A DNA stretch of 50,183 bases from positions 1 to 50,183 of the forward strand of contig NZ_JAUSOO010000043.1 of the NCBI RefSeq assembly GCF_030656115.1, in the 5' to 3' direction. How positions within the stretch are numbered: position 1 is the first letter of the stretch; the number at the start of each line of letters is the position of its first letter. Source of the DNA: Hydrogenophaga sp. Lineage in GTDB: Bacteria > Pseudomonadota > Gammaproteobacteria > Burkholderiales > Burkholderiaceae_C. The notes beneath the pieces are model-generated. The model did not search any database and was not told the DNA's origin. It saw nothing but the letters and a program-made list of their open reading frames with translations. The position numbers were made by a program, and so were the translations under genes. Positions 26,080-35,254 of the stretch are shown here, one piece after another.

Positions 26080-27525
26080 TCAAAAACAAGTTCTCCGGCC
26101 TGACCGTGCGAGCGCTCGGCTAACGGCGGCAGCGACCAGCGCCCCAAGGACCAGCACCGTCGCCACAGTGAATGTTGTCCGCATCCCTGATGCAATAACA
26201 GCGGTATCGGCATTGCCAAAGTTCACCGTGCCCGATGCCATTGCAAAGACCGCACCCATGACCGATGCACCCGTAATGAGGCCGAGATTACGTGACAGAT
26301 TCAACATGCCTGAGGTGAGTCCCCGCGTTTCGGGCTGCGCATCGACCATGACAGCGGTGTTGTTGGCTGACTGAAAAAGCGCGTAGCTGGAGGTGATGAC
26401 AACAATCGGTATGACGTAGCCTGCAACACCCCAAGACTGCGGCAGCATGGACAGGGCAAAGCACCCGACAAACATCCCGAAGAGTCCAACTGTTGTGGCT
26501 CGCTGTGCACCAAAGCGGTCTACGATGCGCCCCGCAGGAACCCCGGTCAAAGCCGCAGCAATAGGGCCTGTGGACATAACCGCGCCGACGATGCCCGTGT
26601 TCAGCTGGAGAGAAAGTCCGAGATAGAACGGACCCACAATCAGCGTGGCCATCATCACTGTCGAGACGAGGGCGCTCATCAAAAGACTCGCACTGAGCAC
26701 AGGATCACGGAACATTGAGAGGCGAATCAAGGGAGAAGCGGTGTTGCGCTCGGCCCAGATAAACATTCCAAGTCCCATACCGGCAGCCAACAGCAGCAAG
26801 ATATTGAGCTGGCCAAAATTGCCGCGCCCCATGGTCATCGCAAGCGAGTAGGTAGCCAAGGTCAGGGCCAGAAGCAGCATCCCCCACTTATCGAAGCCTG
26901 TCTTTGCTGGATTGGGAACAGTTTGTTCTGCAGGCAAGTAGCGCCGCGCAAGAACAAGAGCCAGCACACCCAGCGGAACGTTGACCAGGAAAATCGACTG
27001 CCAACCCAGTTTGGCAATCAGAAGGCCACCGAGTGATGGACCAAGGGCGGTGCCAACGGCCGACATCGTGCCAAGCATGCCCATAGCACCACCAGTCCGC
27101 GACTTGGGAACGACGGCACCCACAAAGGCCATGGGCAATGCCATCAAGATGGCGGCGCCGGTTCCCTGAAGGGCCCGTGCAGCAATCAGCAGGTCCAGCC
27201 GTGAGCACAAGCTGGCAAAGAATGAAGCTGCTGTAAAAATGACGACGCCAAACATGAAAAGCTGCCTGCGACCGAACAGGTCGCCCAGTCGACCCACGCC
27301 GACGATCAGGGTTGTCGTTGCAAGCAGGTAGGCGAGGACGACCCACTGCACTTGCTGGAATGAGGCAGAGAAAGCTTCGGCGAAAGTCGGCAGTGCGACG
27401 TTGGCAATGCTGGTGCCAAGAGAGGGCAGCAGCATGCTCAAGGCAAGGCTTGCCATCACTCCTTTCGGAAGTTTTTCTTCAGCAGCGCTTTGAAGCGCAG
27501 TGTGGGGGGGGTTCGATGTCGACAT
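26080..27525 (-). CDS. DHA2-type MFS drug exporter (14 TM)
   Basis: 481 residues from ATG 27525, preceded by GGCGGAAC; an upstream in-frame extension to 27615 is unlikely. About 14 hydrophobic segments are visible. The motif A region GVGRLGDLFGRRQLFMFG (~70-90) and the motif C-like GTMSAVGTALGPSLGGLL (~145-165) identify a proton-driven EmrB/QacA-type multidrug exporter. ARALQGTGAAILMALPMAF is also typical. The gene is convergent with the LysR regulator, and no membrane-fusion partner is adjacent. The substrate is unknown. Confidence 0.88.
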   Translation of the reverse strand: MSTSNPPHTALQSAAEEKLPKGVMASLALSMLLPSLGTSIANVALPTFAEAFSASFQQVQWVVLAYLLATTTLIVGVGRLGDLFGRRQLFMFGVVIFTAASFFASLCSRLDLLIAARALQGTGAAILMALPMAFVGAVVPKSRTGGAMGMLGTMSAVGTALGPSLGGLLIAKLGWQSIFLVNVPLGVLALVLARRYLPAEQTVPNPAKTGFDKWGMLLLALTLATYSLAMTMGRGNFGQLNILLLLAAGMGLGMFIWAERNTASPLIRLSMFRDPVLSASLLMSALVSTVMMATLIVGPFYLGLSLQLNTGIVGAVMSTGPIAAALTGVPAGRIVDRFGAQRATTVGLFGMFVGCFALSMLPQSWGVAGYVIPIVVITSSYALFQSANNTAVMVDAQPETRGLTSGMLNLSRNLGLITGASVMGAVFAMASGTVNFGNADTAVIASGMRTTFTVATVLVLGALVAAAVSRALARSGRRTCF

Positions 27526-27927
27526 TTCTTGTTCCGCCTTTTTTGTGACTCTGAATTTGGAGTCAGGAGGAAGATAGGGCTTCCTCTGGAAAAGCGGAAG
27601 ACGCACCATTTGCATTGAATAAGTGCACGGGACGCCGTATCAGAGTGCGTGCGTTACTGCATGCTGCCCCTACCGATGCAAGCCACGCTGGCTCATTCGA
27701 TCAAGGACTGCTGAAGCCGAAGTCGATACATTGCCCGTACTGACCTGGAAAATTGTCTTGCTCGTTTCAACTTTCGTCATAGGTTGGTTCCGATTTAGCG
27801 CTTGTCGCCCTATCTCGGAGTCCAAAATTACTCGGCCACGGCACTTGGTCGCACACAAACCACGATCAGCCGCCCAAACCAGCGCTTGGGCCAAGAGTGA
27901 GCCCACACAGCGCAGCGCAACCCCGCG
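27526..27927. other. 402-bp region without a supported gene
   Basis: Next to the MFS start there are two short inverted repeats (GACTC/GAGTC at 27547-27564 and AGGAAG/CTTCCT at 27568-27585), candidates for regulator sites on the minus-strand leader. The rest contains only short overlapping frames on both strands that resemble no family; it may be degraded coding DNA. Confidence 0.35.
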
Positions 27928-28404
27928 TCAAGACCGCAGCGACTCCAGCGGGGTGAGCACGCGCCCTCGCCCAGCCACCAGAAATTCGCGGTAGCCCAGC
28001 AGGCCGCGCAGCACGCGGGCCATGGCCATGGCCGCCTGACCCAGCGCCGCGCCCAGTTCGCGGGTGGGCTGCAGCACCTCGCGGTCAAACCGGGTCGGTG
28101 CGGCCTGCGCGCAGGCGTCGGACCAGTCGAAATGCACCGGTGCGGTGTCACCGCGCGCAGCCAAAGGCTCCAGCACCAGCCGCATACCCGCAGGCACGAC
28201 CAGCACATCGCCGGGGCCCAAAAAGTGGTCGCCTGCGCTGTGGGGCGTGGTCCCCGCGGGCTGGCCCTGGGTGGCCCACACCTGGCCGCAGAAAATGCGC
28301 AGCACGGCGGTCTGCTTCGGGCGCAGCGTCATGGCGTGGCCGGGGTAGAGGCGCCAGGTTCCGATGGCTGGGCGGCGGCTTGGGGCGGTATGGGGGTGTG
28401 GCAT
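27928..28404 (-). CDS. DUF2917 domain protein
   Basis: 158 residues from ATG 28404, chosen because a perfect AGGAGG lies six bases upstream; the open frame extends to 28476. The N-terminal half has the DUF2917 pattern (WRLYPGHAMTLRPKQTAVLR, GQVWATQG, GPGDVLVVPAGMRLVLEPL), a small cupin-like beta domain of unknown function frequent in Burkholderiales. The C-terminal ~60 residues are helical. It is divergent from a LysR gene with a near-perfect 23-bp palindrome between them, so it is the probable target of that regulator. Confidence 0.83.
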   Translation of the reverse strand: MPHPHTAPSRRPAIGTWRLYPGHAMTLRPKQTAVLRIFCGQVWATQGQPAGTTPHSAGDHFLGPGDVLVVPAGMRLVLEPLAARGDTAPVHFDWSDACAQAAPTRFDREVLQPTRELGAALGQAAMAMARVLRGLLGYREFLVAGRGRVLTPLESLRS

Positions 28405-28482
28405 GGAAACCTCCTGTGGATGCAATGTGGGGCTTATCTTCTCGCTGCGGCGTGGCTTCGTCCAATGAAATGGCACTAAGCT

Positions 28483-28505
28483 ATTGATTCGATAATCGCA
28501 TCAAT
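28483..28505. promoter_or_regulatory. Near-perfect 23-bp palindrome between DUF2917 gene and LysR gene
   Basis: ATTGAT-T-CGAT-A-ATCG-C-ATCAAT: outer arms and inner arms both perfect, only positions 7/17 and the centre unpaired. It contains the T-N11-A spacing of LysR boxes and lies 17 bp before the LysR ATG, so it is a strong operator candidate for autoregulation and for the divergent gene. Confidence 0.7.
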
Positions 28506-28521
28506 CACTTCAACCCCGACC

Positions 28522-29553
28522 ATGCAACTCACCAGCAGCCACCCCCGCACACGGCCCATTTCAGCCGGACATTTGCGCGCCTTTGAAGCCGTGGCACGGC
28601 ACCTGAATTTTCGGGCGGCGGGCGAGGAGCTGTCCCTCACACAGAGTGCGGTGAGCCGGCAGATTCAGGCGCTGGAAGACGAGGTGGGCACAGCGCTTTT
28701 CTTGCGCCACACGCGGGCCGTGGAACTCACCAGCGCGGGCGCGCAGCTGCTGCGTGCCACAGGCATGGCGCTGGAACGCATTGATGCGGCGGTGCGGCAG
28801 ATTCGCCAGAGCGCGGGGCGCAAGAGTGTGGCCATCACCACCTGGGCGTCGTTTGCGTCGATGTGGCTGATTCCACGGCTGGAAGCGTTTCAGCGCGAGT
28901 ACCCGGACATTGACATCCGCATCGACGCATCCGACGCGGCGGTGGACCTGACCACCGCCGATGTGGACCTGGCTTTGCGCTACGCAGTGCCGCAGGCCGC
29001 CCCGCCGGGCGCCATTCGCCTGTTTGGCGAGCAACTGACCCCGGTGGCCAGCCCCTGGCTGCTCAAAGAGCACCGGCTCGCCCAAGTGGAAGACCTGGCC
29101 AGGATGACGCTGATTGAAGCCGGCGATGCGCACCGCACCCGACACCTGGAATGGCTGACCTGGCAGCGCTGGCTGGACCTGTTTGGCAGCCCCACAAGCA
29201 CCGGACAGCGCGCGCGCGGCACCAAAGCGGCGGTGGCGCACAAGCTCACGCCGCAGCGCTGGCTGTATTTCAACTACGCGCACCAGATCGTGCAGGCCGC
29301 ACTCAGCGGCCAGGGCGTGGCGCTGGCGCGGCTGCCGCTGGTGGCCGACAGCCTGACCAGCGGCGCTTTGGTGGAGCCGCTGCCCCACGCGCGCATGGAC
29401 TCGCCGCTGGTCTACTGGCTGCTGGTGGCCCCGCGCAACCCCATGCGCCCGGAGGTGAAGGCATTTTGCGACTGGCTGCAGCAGCAGGCCGCAGCGACCC
29501 GGGAAGCCATCGGCGAGGTGCCCGACCCGGACACGGTGGACCACCTGGATTGA
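28522..29553 (+). CDS. LysR-family regulator (GcvA-like)
   Basis: 343 residues. The HTH occupies ~17-75 (LRAFEAVARHLNFRAAGEEL, LTQSAVSRQIQALEDEVG, TALFLRHTRAVELTSAG). The effector domain (~105-310) contains the GcvA-like DLTTADVDLALRYA and SGQGVALARLPLV. It probably represses or activates the divergent DUF2917 gene through the palindrome between them. The C-terminal tail (after ~315) is longer than in typical LysR proteins. Confidence 0.9.
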   Translation: MQLTSSHPRTRPISAGHLRAFEAVARHLNFRAAGEELSLTQSAVSRQIQALEDEVGTALFLRHTRAVELTSAGAQLLRATGMALERIDAAVRQIRQSAGRKSVAITTWASFASMWLIPRLEAFQREYPDIDIRIDASDAAVDLTTADVDLALRYAVPQAAPPGAIRLFGEQLTPVASPWLLKEHRLAQVEDLARMTLIEAGDAHRTRHLEWLTWQRWLDLFGSPTSTGQRARGTKAAVAHKLTPQRWLYFNYAHQIVQAALSGQGVALARLPLVADSLTSGALVEPLPHARMDSPLVYWLLVAPRNPMRPEVKAFCDWLQQQAAATREAIGEVPDPDTVDHLD

Positions 29554-29719
29554 TCAGGACGGACACAAAACCGCCCTGGCGTTGCTGCGCCTTGCCGTGC
29601 GGGTGTACGGCCTGCGGCTTTGCGTCCATCCTGTTGATGCGCACTGCTGCTGCGTGCGGCCGCTCGGTGGGGCACACTCACCGGCCATCCCATCCCAAGC
29701 CATCGACCTTCACCGCACC

Positions 29720-30637
29720 ATGCCCCAGCCCAACCACCACCCCAGCGGCAACCTGCGCAGCATCGTCGCCATGCTGGTGGCGGTGGGCTTTTTTGCGCTC
29801 ATGGACACGGTGCTCAAGTTGCTTTCCACCCGCTACCCAGTGCTGCAAATTGCGGCGCTGCGCGGCATCACCGCGCTGCCGCTGGTGCTGCTCTACATTG
29901 CCTGGCGTGGCGCGTGGCACACGGTGTGGCGGGTGCGCTGGCCGCTGCACCTGCTGCGTGGGGCGCTGGGCATCACCATGCTGTCGCTGTTCACGCTGGG
30001 GGTGCGCGAGCTGCCGCTGTCGGCCACCTACACGCTGTTTTTCATTGCGCCGCTGCTGATCACGGTGTTGTCGGTACCGGTGCTGAAAGAGCGTGTGCCC
30101 GCCGCCCACTGGTGGGCCGTTGCCGTCGGTTTTGTGGGCGTGCTGATCGCCCTGCGCCCGAGCGGAGAAGACCTGCAAGCCGGTTTTTTCACCCCCGGCG
30201 GGCTGGCGGTGCTGGGGGCTGCGCTGTGTTACGCAGTGGCGGCCGTGGCGGGCCGGCTGGCCAGCCGCACCGACAGCAGCGAAAGCATGGTGCTGTCGAT
30301 GATGGTGATGATGGCCTTGGGCGCTGGCGCGCTGGCCGCGCCCGGCTGGGTGGCCATTCAGCGCACCGACGCCGCGCTGTTGCTGGCACTGGCCATCACC
30401 GGCTTTGGCGGACAGCTGGCCATCACCGAAGCGTTTCGCCACGGGCAGGCATCGGCCGTCGCGCCCTTTGAATACAGCGCCCTGGCCTGGGGCGTGGGGC
30501 TGGACTGGCTGATCTGGCACAGCCTGCCCGCCGCCCACACCTGGCTGGGCGCGGCGATCATTGTGGGCAGTGGTTTGTATGTGGTGCGGCGAGAAAAGCG
30601 CATCACCGAAGTGCACGCCAATGCGGAGCATCCTTGA
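29720..30637 (+). CDS. EamA/RhaT-family DMT permease
   Basis: 305 residues from ATG 29720; the open frame upstream is Cys-rich and unlikely. Ten hydrophobic segments in two homologous EamA halves are visible. The first half starts at VAMLVAVGFFALMDTVLKLL, with LPLSATYTLFFIAPLLITVLS and LKERV; the second begins near GGLAVLGAALCYAVAAVAGRLASR. Members export metabolites, amino acids or drugs. There is no specific clue to the substrate. It stands alone, followed by a large inverted repeat. Confidence 0.87.
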   Translation: MPQPNHHPSGNLRSIVAMLVAVGFFALMDTVLKLLSTRYPVLQIAALRGITALPLVLLYIAWRGAWHTVWRVRWPLHLLRGALGITMLSLFTLGVRELPLSATYTLFFIAPLLITVLSVPVLKERVPAAHWWAVAVGFVGVLIALRPSGEDLQAGFFTPGGLAVLGAALCYAVAAVAGRLASRTDSSESMVLSMMVMMALGAGALAAPGWVAIQRTDAALLLALAITGFGGQLAITEAFRHGQASAVAPFEYSALAWGVGLDWLIWHSLPAAHTWLGAAIIVGSGLYVVRREKRITEVHANAEHP

Positions 30638-30644
30638 GGGCCAG

Positions 30645-30721
30645 GTAGCTGGAGCTTCCAGCTCCAGATGTGGCTTGGTCTTCTTGCACCCCAGAGGACC
30701 GGAGCTGGAAGCTCCGGCTAC
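30645..30721. repeat. Large inverted repeat with self-palindromic arms
   Basis: Arms 30645-30665 and 30701-30721 are 21-bp inverted copies with one mismatch, separated by 35 bp. Each arm contains its own palindrome (GGAGCTTCCAGCTCC and GGAGCTGGAAGCTCC), so the block can fold as a cruciform or as two hairpins. It lies between the convergent EamA and cyclo-ligase genes and may block read-through. Confidence 0.7.
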
Positions 30722-30747
30722 GCGGGGTGCAGATGGAAGGCTGGGTT

Positions 30748-31401
30748 TTACCGCTCAGGCCACATCACGCCGGTGTCGGCCAGAATCGCGTCCAGCGGCA
30801 CGTCGTGAATTTCAGGCTGGAGCTGCGGCAGGTAGGCAAAGTCGTAGCCCAGGCCCACGGTGAAGGGTTTGGGCTGCAGGGCGGCCAGGGTGCGGTCGTA
30901 AAAGCCGCCGCCGTAGCCCAGCCGGTAGCCGCCCGGCCCGTAACCCACACAGGGCACAAAGATCAGCGTGGGCTCCACCACCTCGGTGTCTTTGGGTTTG
31001 GGAATGCCAAAGGCGTCTTCTTCCATCGGGCAACCGGGGTACCAGGTGTAGAAGGTGAGGGTTTTGTCCACCTTGTTGACCACCGGCAGGGCAATGCGGC
31101 GGTGCCGCTGGGCACCCTGCGCGTCTTCTTCCAGCCCGGCCTCCTGCCAGCGAAACAGCGCCGGCAAAGGGTCAAACTCGCCTTTGATGGGCCAGTAGGC
31201 GCCGATGATGGCGTCGGGCCGCTCAATCAACCAGACCCGCATGACGCGCTGCAACAAATCGTTGCGCCAGGCACGGTCGGCCAGGTTCTGGCGCTTCTCC
31301 ACCAGCGTTTTTCGCCAAGCGGCTTTTTGTGCCACCACCGCAGATACGGCAGTCTGTTTCTCAGAGGAGGATGGGGAACTTTGACCGTCTTTGTTGTCCA
31401 T
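30748..31401 (-). CDS. 5-formyltetrahydrofolate cyclo-ligase
   Basis: 217 residues from ATG 31401. The enzyme converts 5-formyl-THF to 5,10-methenyl-THF with ATP in folate metabolism. Characteristic are AWRKTLVEKRQNL near the N-terminus, IGAYWPIKGEFDPLP, YPGCPMEEDAFGIPKP and the nucleotide loop FVPCVGYGPGGYRLGYGGGF followed by YDR. The N-terminal ~25 residues (Ser/Gln-rich) are dispensable-looking. The frame remains open far upstream across slt, but that part is antisense and not a gene. It is divergent from slt with 42 bp between starts. Confidence 0.92.
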   Translation of the reverse strand: MDNKDGQSSPSSSEKQTAVSAVVAQKAAWRKTLVEKRQNLADRAWRNDLLQRVMRVWLIERPDAIIGAYWPIKGEFDPLPALFRWQEAGLEEDAQGAQRHRRIALPVVNKVDKTLTFYTWYPGCPMEEDAFGIPKPKDTEVVEPTLIFVPCVGYGPGGYRLGYGGGFYDRTLAALQPKPFTVGLGYDFAYLPQLQPEIHDVPLDAILADTGVMWPER

Positions 31402-31443
31402 AATCAGCAGATGAAACTGGTAAGCCTGAAACAGGGAAAAGTG

Positions 31444-33417
31444 ATGAAGCGAGGTCTCGCAACCATTATGGCCGCGCTGGCGCTGCAAGCAGCGGCCTGG
31501 GCCCAAACCCCTGCCGATACCGCGTTGCTGGAAATGCGCGAAGCATTTCGGCGCAGCAATACGAGCCAGCTGGCCGCCCTGCTGCCCCGCGTGCGCGGCC
31601 ACGCACTGGAACCGCTGGCCATTTACTGGAACATGAAAGCCCGGCTGGACACCGCTCCAGCCGCGGAGATACGCGCCGCCATGGACCGCATGGCGGGCAC
31701 CTACTGGGAAGACCGCCTGCGCAACGACTGGCTGCTGCAGCTGGGCAAACGGCGCGACTGGGTCACGTTTGAAACCGAGTTGCCCGCATTCCGCATGAAC
31801 GACGACCGCCAGGTGCAGTGTTATGCGCTGATGCTGGACGCCGTGGCCGGGCGCACCTCGGGCAGCGAGGCAGCCCGCCAGGTGGCACCGCTGTGGCACG
31901 CGCAGCGCGATGTGGACGACGGCTGCGCCACCGCCGCCCAGGCGCTGCTGGAGAGTGGTCACCTCAAGCCCCTGGCGGTGTGGCAGCGCGCCCGCCTGGC
32001 CATGGACGCCAACCAGCCCCGCGCGGTGGCCCAAGCCGTGGCCATGCTCGACCCCGACTGGGTCCCGATGATCGAAGCCCTGGCCAAAGACCCGGCGAAA
32101 TACCTCGACGAAAAGTTCACCGCCATCCGACCACGCACCAAAGAAATGGTGACCCTGGCCACCATTCGCCTGGCCTCCAGCGACCCGACGGCTGCGGCGC
32201 AGGAACTGCAACGCAAACGCTGGGTGGCGCAGCTCACGCAAGAAGAGCGCAGCTGGCTCTGGGGCGTGATTGGGCGGCGTTCGGCGCAAAAACTGCAAGA
32301 CGATGCGCTGACCCATTTTGGCAACGGGCAAGACAGCTTCATGCACAGCGAACACCTGGCCTGGAAGGCGCGCGCCGGCCTGCGCGCGGGTGCCTGGGGT
32401 GCTGTGCGCGATGCGATTGCCGCCATGGGCGAGACCCAGCGCGGCGAACCGGTGTGGGTTTACTGGCGCGCACGCGCCTTGCAAGCCCTGAAAGAACCCG
32501 ATGCCGCCACCGCCGCCGCACAGGCCCGCGCGCTGCTGGAGTCGATCGCATCGCCGCGCGGCTTTTACGAGCAGTTGGCCATGGAGGAGCTGGGTCGCCC
32601 GATCACCGTGCCACCCGCCCCGCCCCCGCTCACCGCGCAAGAACAGGCCGCCGCCGACAACCACCCTGGCCTGCGGCGTGCGCTGGCCGCCATGCAGCTG
32701 GGCCTGCGCAGCGAAGGCGTGCGCGAATGGCATTACACGGTGGCGCTGCACGCCCCCGGCGGCAAAGCCGAGCGCGAGCTGCTGGCCGCCGCGGCGCTGG
32801 CCTGCCGCCACGAGCTGTGGGACCGCTGCATCAACACCAGCAAACGCACACCCGACGCGCTGGACCACAGCCAGCGCTTTCCCATGCCGCACCAGAGCGC
32901 TGTGGTGCAACGGGCCAACGCCATTGGCCTGGACCCCGCGTATGTGTACGGGCTGATCCGGCAAGAGAGCCGTTTTGTCATGAATGCCCGCTCGCACGTG
33001 GGCGCCTCGGGCCTGATGCAGGTGATGCCCGCCACCGCCCGCTGGACCGCCAACAAAATCGGACTGAGCGACTTCAAGGCCGGGCAGATCAACGAGCTGG
33101 ACACCAACATCCTGATCGGCACCGCTTACCTGAAATTCGCGCTGGACGACTTTGAGGGCTCGCTGCCCCTGGCTGCCGCCGCCTACAACGCCGGGCCGAA
33201 CCGCGCCCGTGCCTGGCGCAACGGCCCCGTCTTGCCCGCTGAAATCTGGGCGGAAAACATTCCGTTTGACGAAACACGCGACTACGTCAAGCGCGTGCTG
33301 GCCAACACCACCAACTACGCCGCACGCATCACCGGCCAGCCGCAGTCGCTGCGCGCACGGCTGGGTGTGGTGGGGCCGCGCGCCAGCCCGGTGGCCGTGA
33401 ACCGCGAACTGCCCTGA
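31444..33417 (+). CDS. slt: Soluble lytic murein transglycosylase
   Basis: 657 residues from ATG 31444 (AGGGA just upstream; ATG 31411 in frame is an alternative). A signal peptide (~1-21, ending AWAQ) sends it to the periplasm. The long helical superhelical part (~30-480) is typical of Slt70. The C-terminal SLT domain begins at YVYGLIRQESRFV, with the catalytic Glu around residue 508, and includes SHVGASGLMQVMPATARWTA and AAYNAGPNRARAW. It cleaves glycan strands to 1,6-anhydro muropeptides during wall turnover. It is divergent from the folate enzyme. Confidence 0.93.
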   Translation: MKRGLATIMAALALQAAAWAQTPADTALLEMREAFRRSNTSQLAALLPRVRGHALEPLAIYWNMKARLDTAPAAEIRAAMDRMAGTYWEDRLRNDWLLQLGKRRDWVTFETELPAFRMNDDRQVQCYALMLDAVAGRTSGSEAARQVAPLWHAQRDVDDGCATAAQALLESGHLKPLAVWQRARLAMDANQPRAVAQAVAMLDPDWVPMIEALAKDPAKYLDEKFTAIRPRTKEMVTLATIRLASSDPTAAAQELQRKRWVAQLTQEERSWLWGVIGRRSAQKLQDDALTHFGNGQDSFMHSEHLAWKARAGLRAGAWGAVRDAIAAMGETQRGEPVWVYWRARALQALKEPDAATAAAQARALLESIASPRGFYEQLAMEELGRPITVPPAPPPLTAQEQAAADNHPGLRRALAAMQLGLRSEGVREWHYTVALHAPGGKAERELLAAAALACRHELWDRCINTSKRTPDALDHSQRFPMPHQSAVVQRANAIGLDPAYVYGLIRQESRFVMNARSHVGASGLMQVMPATARWTANKIGLSDFKAGQINELDTNILIGTAYLKFALDDFEGSLPLAAAAYNAGPNRARAWRNGPVLPAEIWAENIPFDETRDYVKRVLANTTNYAARITGQPQSLRARLGVVGPRASPVAVNRELP

Positions 33418-33476
33418 GCGGCGGGCACGCCGCGATAGTCCGTATTCAACCCCCTGCCCCCCAACCAGACCCATCC

Positions 33477-34433
33477 ATGAAAAACATCCTCGTTCTCGGC
33501 GGCACCGGCTTTGTGGGCCGCCATGTGTGCGAAAAACTGCACCGCCTGGGCTGGCGCATCACCGTGCCCACGCGCCGCGCCCTCAACGCCGCCGCTGTGC
33601 AACACCTGCCGCGCGTGACGGTGCTCGAAGCCGACGTGCACGACGAGACCCAGCTCACCCGCCTGCTGCCGGGGCACGACGCGGTGGTCAACCTGGTGGC
33701 CATCCTGCACGGCAGCGAGGCCGCTTTTGAACACGTGCACGTGGCCCTGCCCGCCAAACTGGCGCGTGCCTGCGCCGCCACCGGTGTGCGCCGCGTGGTG
33801 CATGTGAGCGCGCTGGGTGTGAGCCCGGACGGCCCTTCGCTGTACCAGCGCAGCAAAGCCCGCGGTGAAGCCGTGTTGCGCGAGGCCGATCTGGACCTGA
33901 CGGTGCTGCGCCCGAGCGTGATCTTTGGCGCGGGCGACCGTTTTCTGAACCTGTTTGCGCGCCTGCAAGCGGTGTTTCCGGTGATGCCACTGGCCGGCGC
34001 CAGCGCGCGTTTTCAACCCGTGTGGGTGGACGACGTGGCCAGCGCCGTGCTGGCCTGTTTGCAAGCCAGCGACGGGCCCACCAGCACCGTGGGCCAGACC
34101 TTTGAATGCGCCGGTCCCGAGGTGCTGACCCTGGGCGAACTGGTGCGCCTGGCCGGGCGCCATGGCAGCACCGAGCGCCCGGTGTTGCCGCTGCCCATGG
34201 CCGTGGGCCGGCTGCAAGCGCTGATGATGGAGCTGGCCCCGGGTGAGCCGCTCATGAGCCGCGACAACCTGGCCGCCATGTCGGTGGACAACGTGGCCAG
34301 CGGCCAGTGCCCGGGTTTGTCGGCGCTGGGCATTGTGCCGGCGCGGGTGGAAGCGGTGGCGCCCAGCTACCTGGGCAACCGCGGCGGGCGCAGCGCCTTG
34401 CTGCAGGCACGGCAAGGCGCCGGGCGGCGCTGA
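33477..34433 (+). CDS. NDUFA9-like NAD(P)-binding protein (atypical SDR)
   Basis: 318 residues. The Rossmann start MKNILVLGGTGFVGRHVCEKL gives the GxxGxxG motif. The segments HDAVVNLVAILHG, HVSALGVSPDGPSLYQRSKARGE (with the YxxxK pair) and LRPSVIFGAGDRFLNLFARL follow the complex-I-NDUFA9 subfamily. In mitochondria NDUFA9 is an accessory subunit of NADH dehydrogenase; bacterial members are thought to work in quinone or redox metabolism, but their role is not settled. It is preceded by 59 bp after slt and has no obvious operon partner. Confidence 0.87.
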   Translation: MKNILVLGGTGFVGRHVCEKLHRLGWRITVPTRRALNAAAVQHLPRVTVLEADVHDETQLTRLLPGHDAVVNLVAILHGSEAAFEHVHVALPAKLARACAATGVRRVVHVSALGVSPDGPSLYQRSKARGEAVLREADLDLTVLRPSVIFGAGDRFLNLFARLQAVFPVMPLAGASARFQPVWVDDVASAVLACLQASDGPTSTVGQTFECAGPEVLTLGELVRLAGRHGSTERPVLPLPMAVGRLQALMMELAPGEPLMSRDNLAAMSVDNVASGQCPGLSALGIVPARVEAVAPSYLGNRGGRSALLQARQGAGRR

Positions 34434-34454
34434 CCGAGCGCCACCATTCCGACG

Positions 34455-34486
34455 AAAAAAACCACCCGATCCTTGGGACCGGGTGG
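34455..34486 (-). terminator. Rho-independent terminator for the DUF302 lipoprotein gene
   Basis: Arms 34462-34472 and 34476-34486 (CCACCCG...CGGGTGG, one mismatch, TTG loop) are followed on the minus strand by seven T (A-tract at 34455-34461). Confidence 0.75.
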
Positions 34487-34574
34487 CCGAATGAGACCCC
34501 GTCTCAGATGAAGCGTGTTCGTGTGTTTGTAAGGCCTCAGCCCCTCACTCTCTCAGCCTCTCCGCAGAGGCCGG

Positions 34575-35153
34575 TCAGAACTCACCCTTGGAGCCGCGCT
34601 GCATCATTTCCCAGATGGTGTCCCGCACGGCTTGGGCTTCTTCCTTCAGGGGCGAGGGCAGTTTGCGGCCCATCTTGACCATCATGTCCATGTTCAGCGT
34701 GTAGAGCCACAGGCTGCCATCGTCGTGCTCCACCATGCTGATGCGACAAGGCAAATAGGCGGCCATGTGCGGGCTGAAGTCCACCATCTTGCGGGCGGTG
34801 GCGGGGCTGCAGAAGGAATACACGGTCAGCAACTTTTCCTTCTTGCCCGAGCGGGCTTCGAGCTCCTTGGACAGGGGCAAGGTACCCACATCGCGCATGT
34901 TGCGCTCCACCGCCACCAGCTTGAAGATTTCCTCCACTTCACTGGCCTTCAGACCAGGCTTGACCTTGGCCTCCCAGGTGGTGGCCACGGCGATGTCGCC
35001 ATTGCCTTCGATCCATCGGTCCCACATGCGCGAGGCTTCTGCCCCGGCGCCGTCTTCGAGTTTGCCGATGGTGGCCAGGCTGCCACAACCGGTGGTGGCA
35101 AACAAGGTGGCCGCCAGGGCCAGACCGATGGAGATGCGCTTGAAGATAAGCAT
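34575..35153 (-). CDS. DUF302 lipoprotein
   Basis: 192 residues from ATG 35153, which has AGAGGA eight bases upstream; the frame continues to 35435 without support. A lipobox (LFATTGC, Cys23) marks it as a lipoprotein. The C-terminal part LLTVYSFCSPATARKMVDFS, MAAYLPCRISMVEHDDGSLW and LYTLNMDMMV is the DUF302 fold. DUF302 proteins are of unknown function and often accompany sulfur or heavy-metal genes. It is divergent from a CsoR-family repressor, with a perfect palindromic operator between them, so its expression is probably controlled by that repressor. Two conserved Cys (in SFCSP and LPCRI) could bind metal or sulfane sulfur. Confidence 0.85.
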   Translation of the reverse strand: MLIFKRISIGLALAATLFATTGCGSLATIGKLEDGAGAEASRMWDRWIEGNGDIAVATTWEAKVKPGLKASEVEEIFKLVAVERNMRDVGTLPLSKELEARSGKKEKLLTVYSFCSPATARKMVDFSPHMAAYLPCRISMVEHDDGSLWLYTLNMDMMVKMGRKLPSPLKEEAQAVRDTIWEMMQRGSKGEF

Positions 35154-35254
35154 GAAACGGGTCCTCTTTGTCCGTGGATGAAAAAACTGCGGTTTGACAT
35201 TTGTCAACGTCTTGCACCCTCTAAGGTATCGAATCAACCCCATCTCGTCATTGG

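Noticed and set aside
27623..27994. Possible 123-codon gene between the MFS and DUF2917 genes
   Set aside because: No ribosome site, no family resemblance, and its 3' part overlaps the well-supported DUF2917 gene.
30748..33474. A 908-codon open frame on the minus strand covering slt
   Set aside because: Only its last 217 codons encode the folate cyclo-ligase; the rest is antisense to slt, His/Gln-rich and low-complexity, as expected from GC-rich antisense frames.
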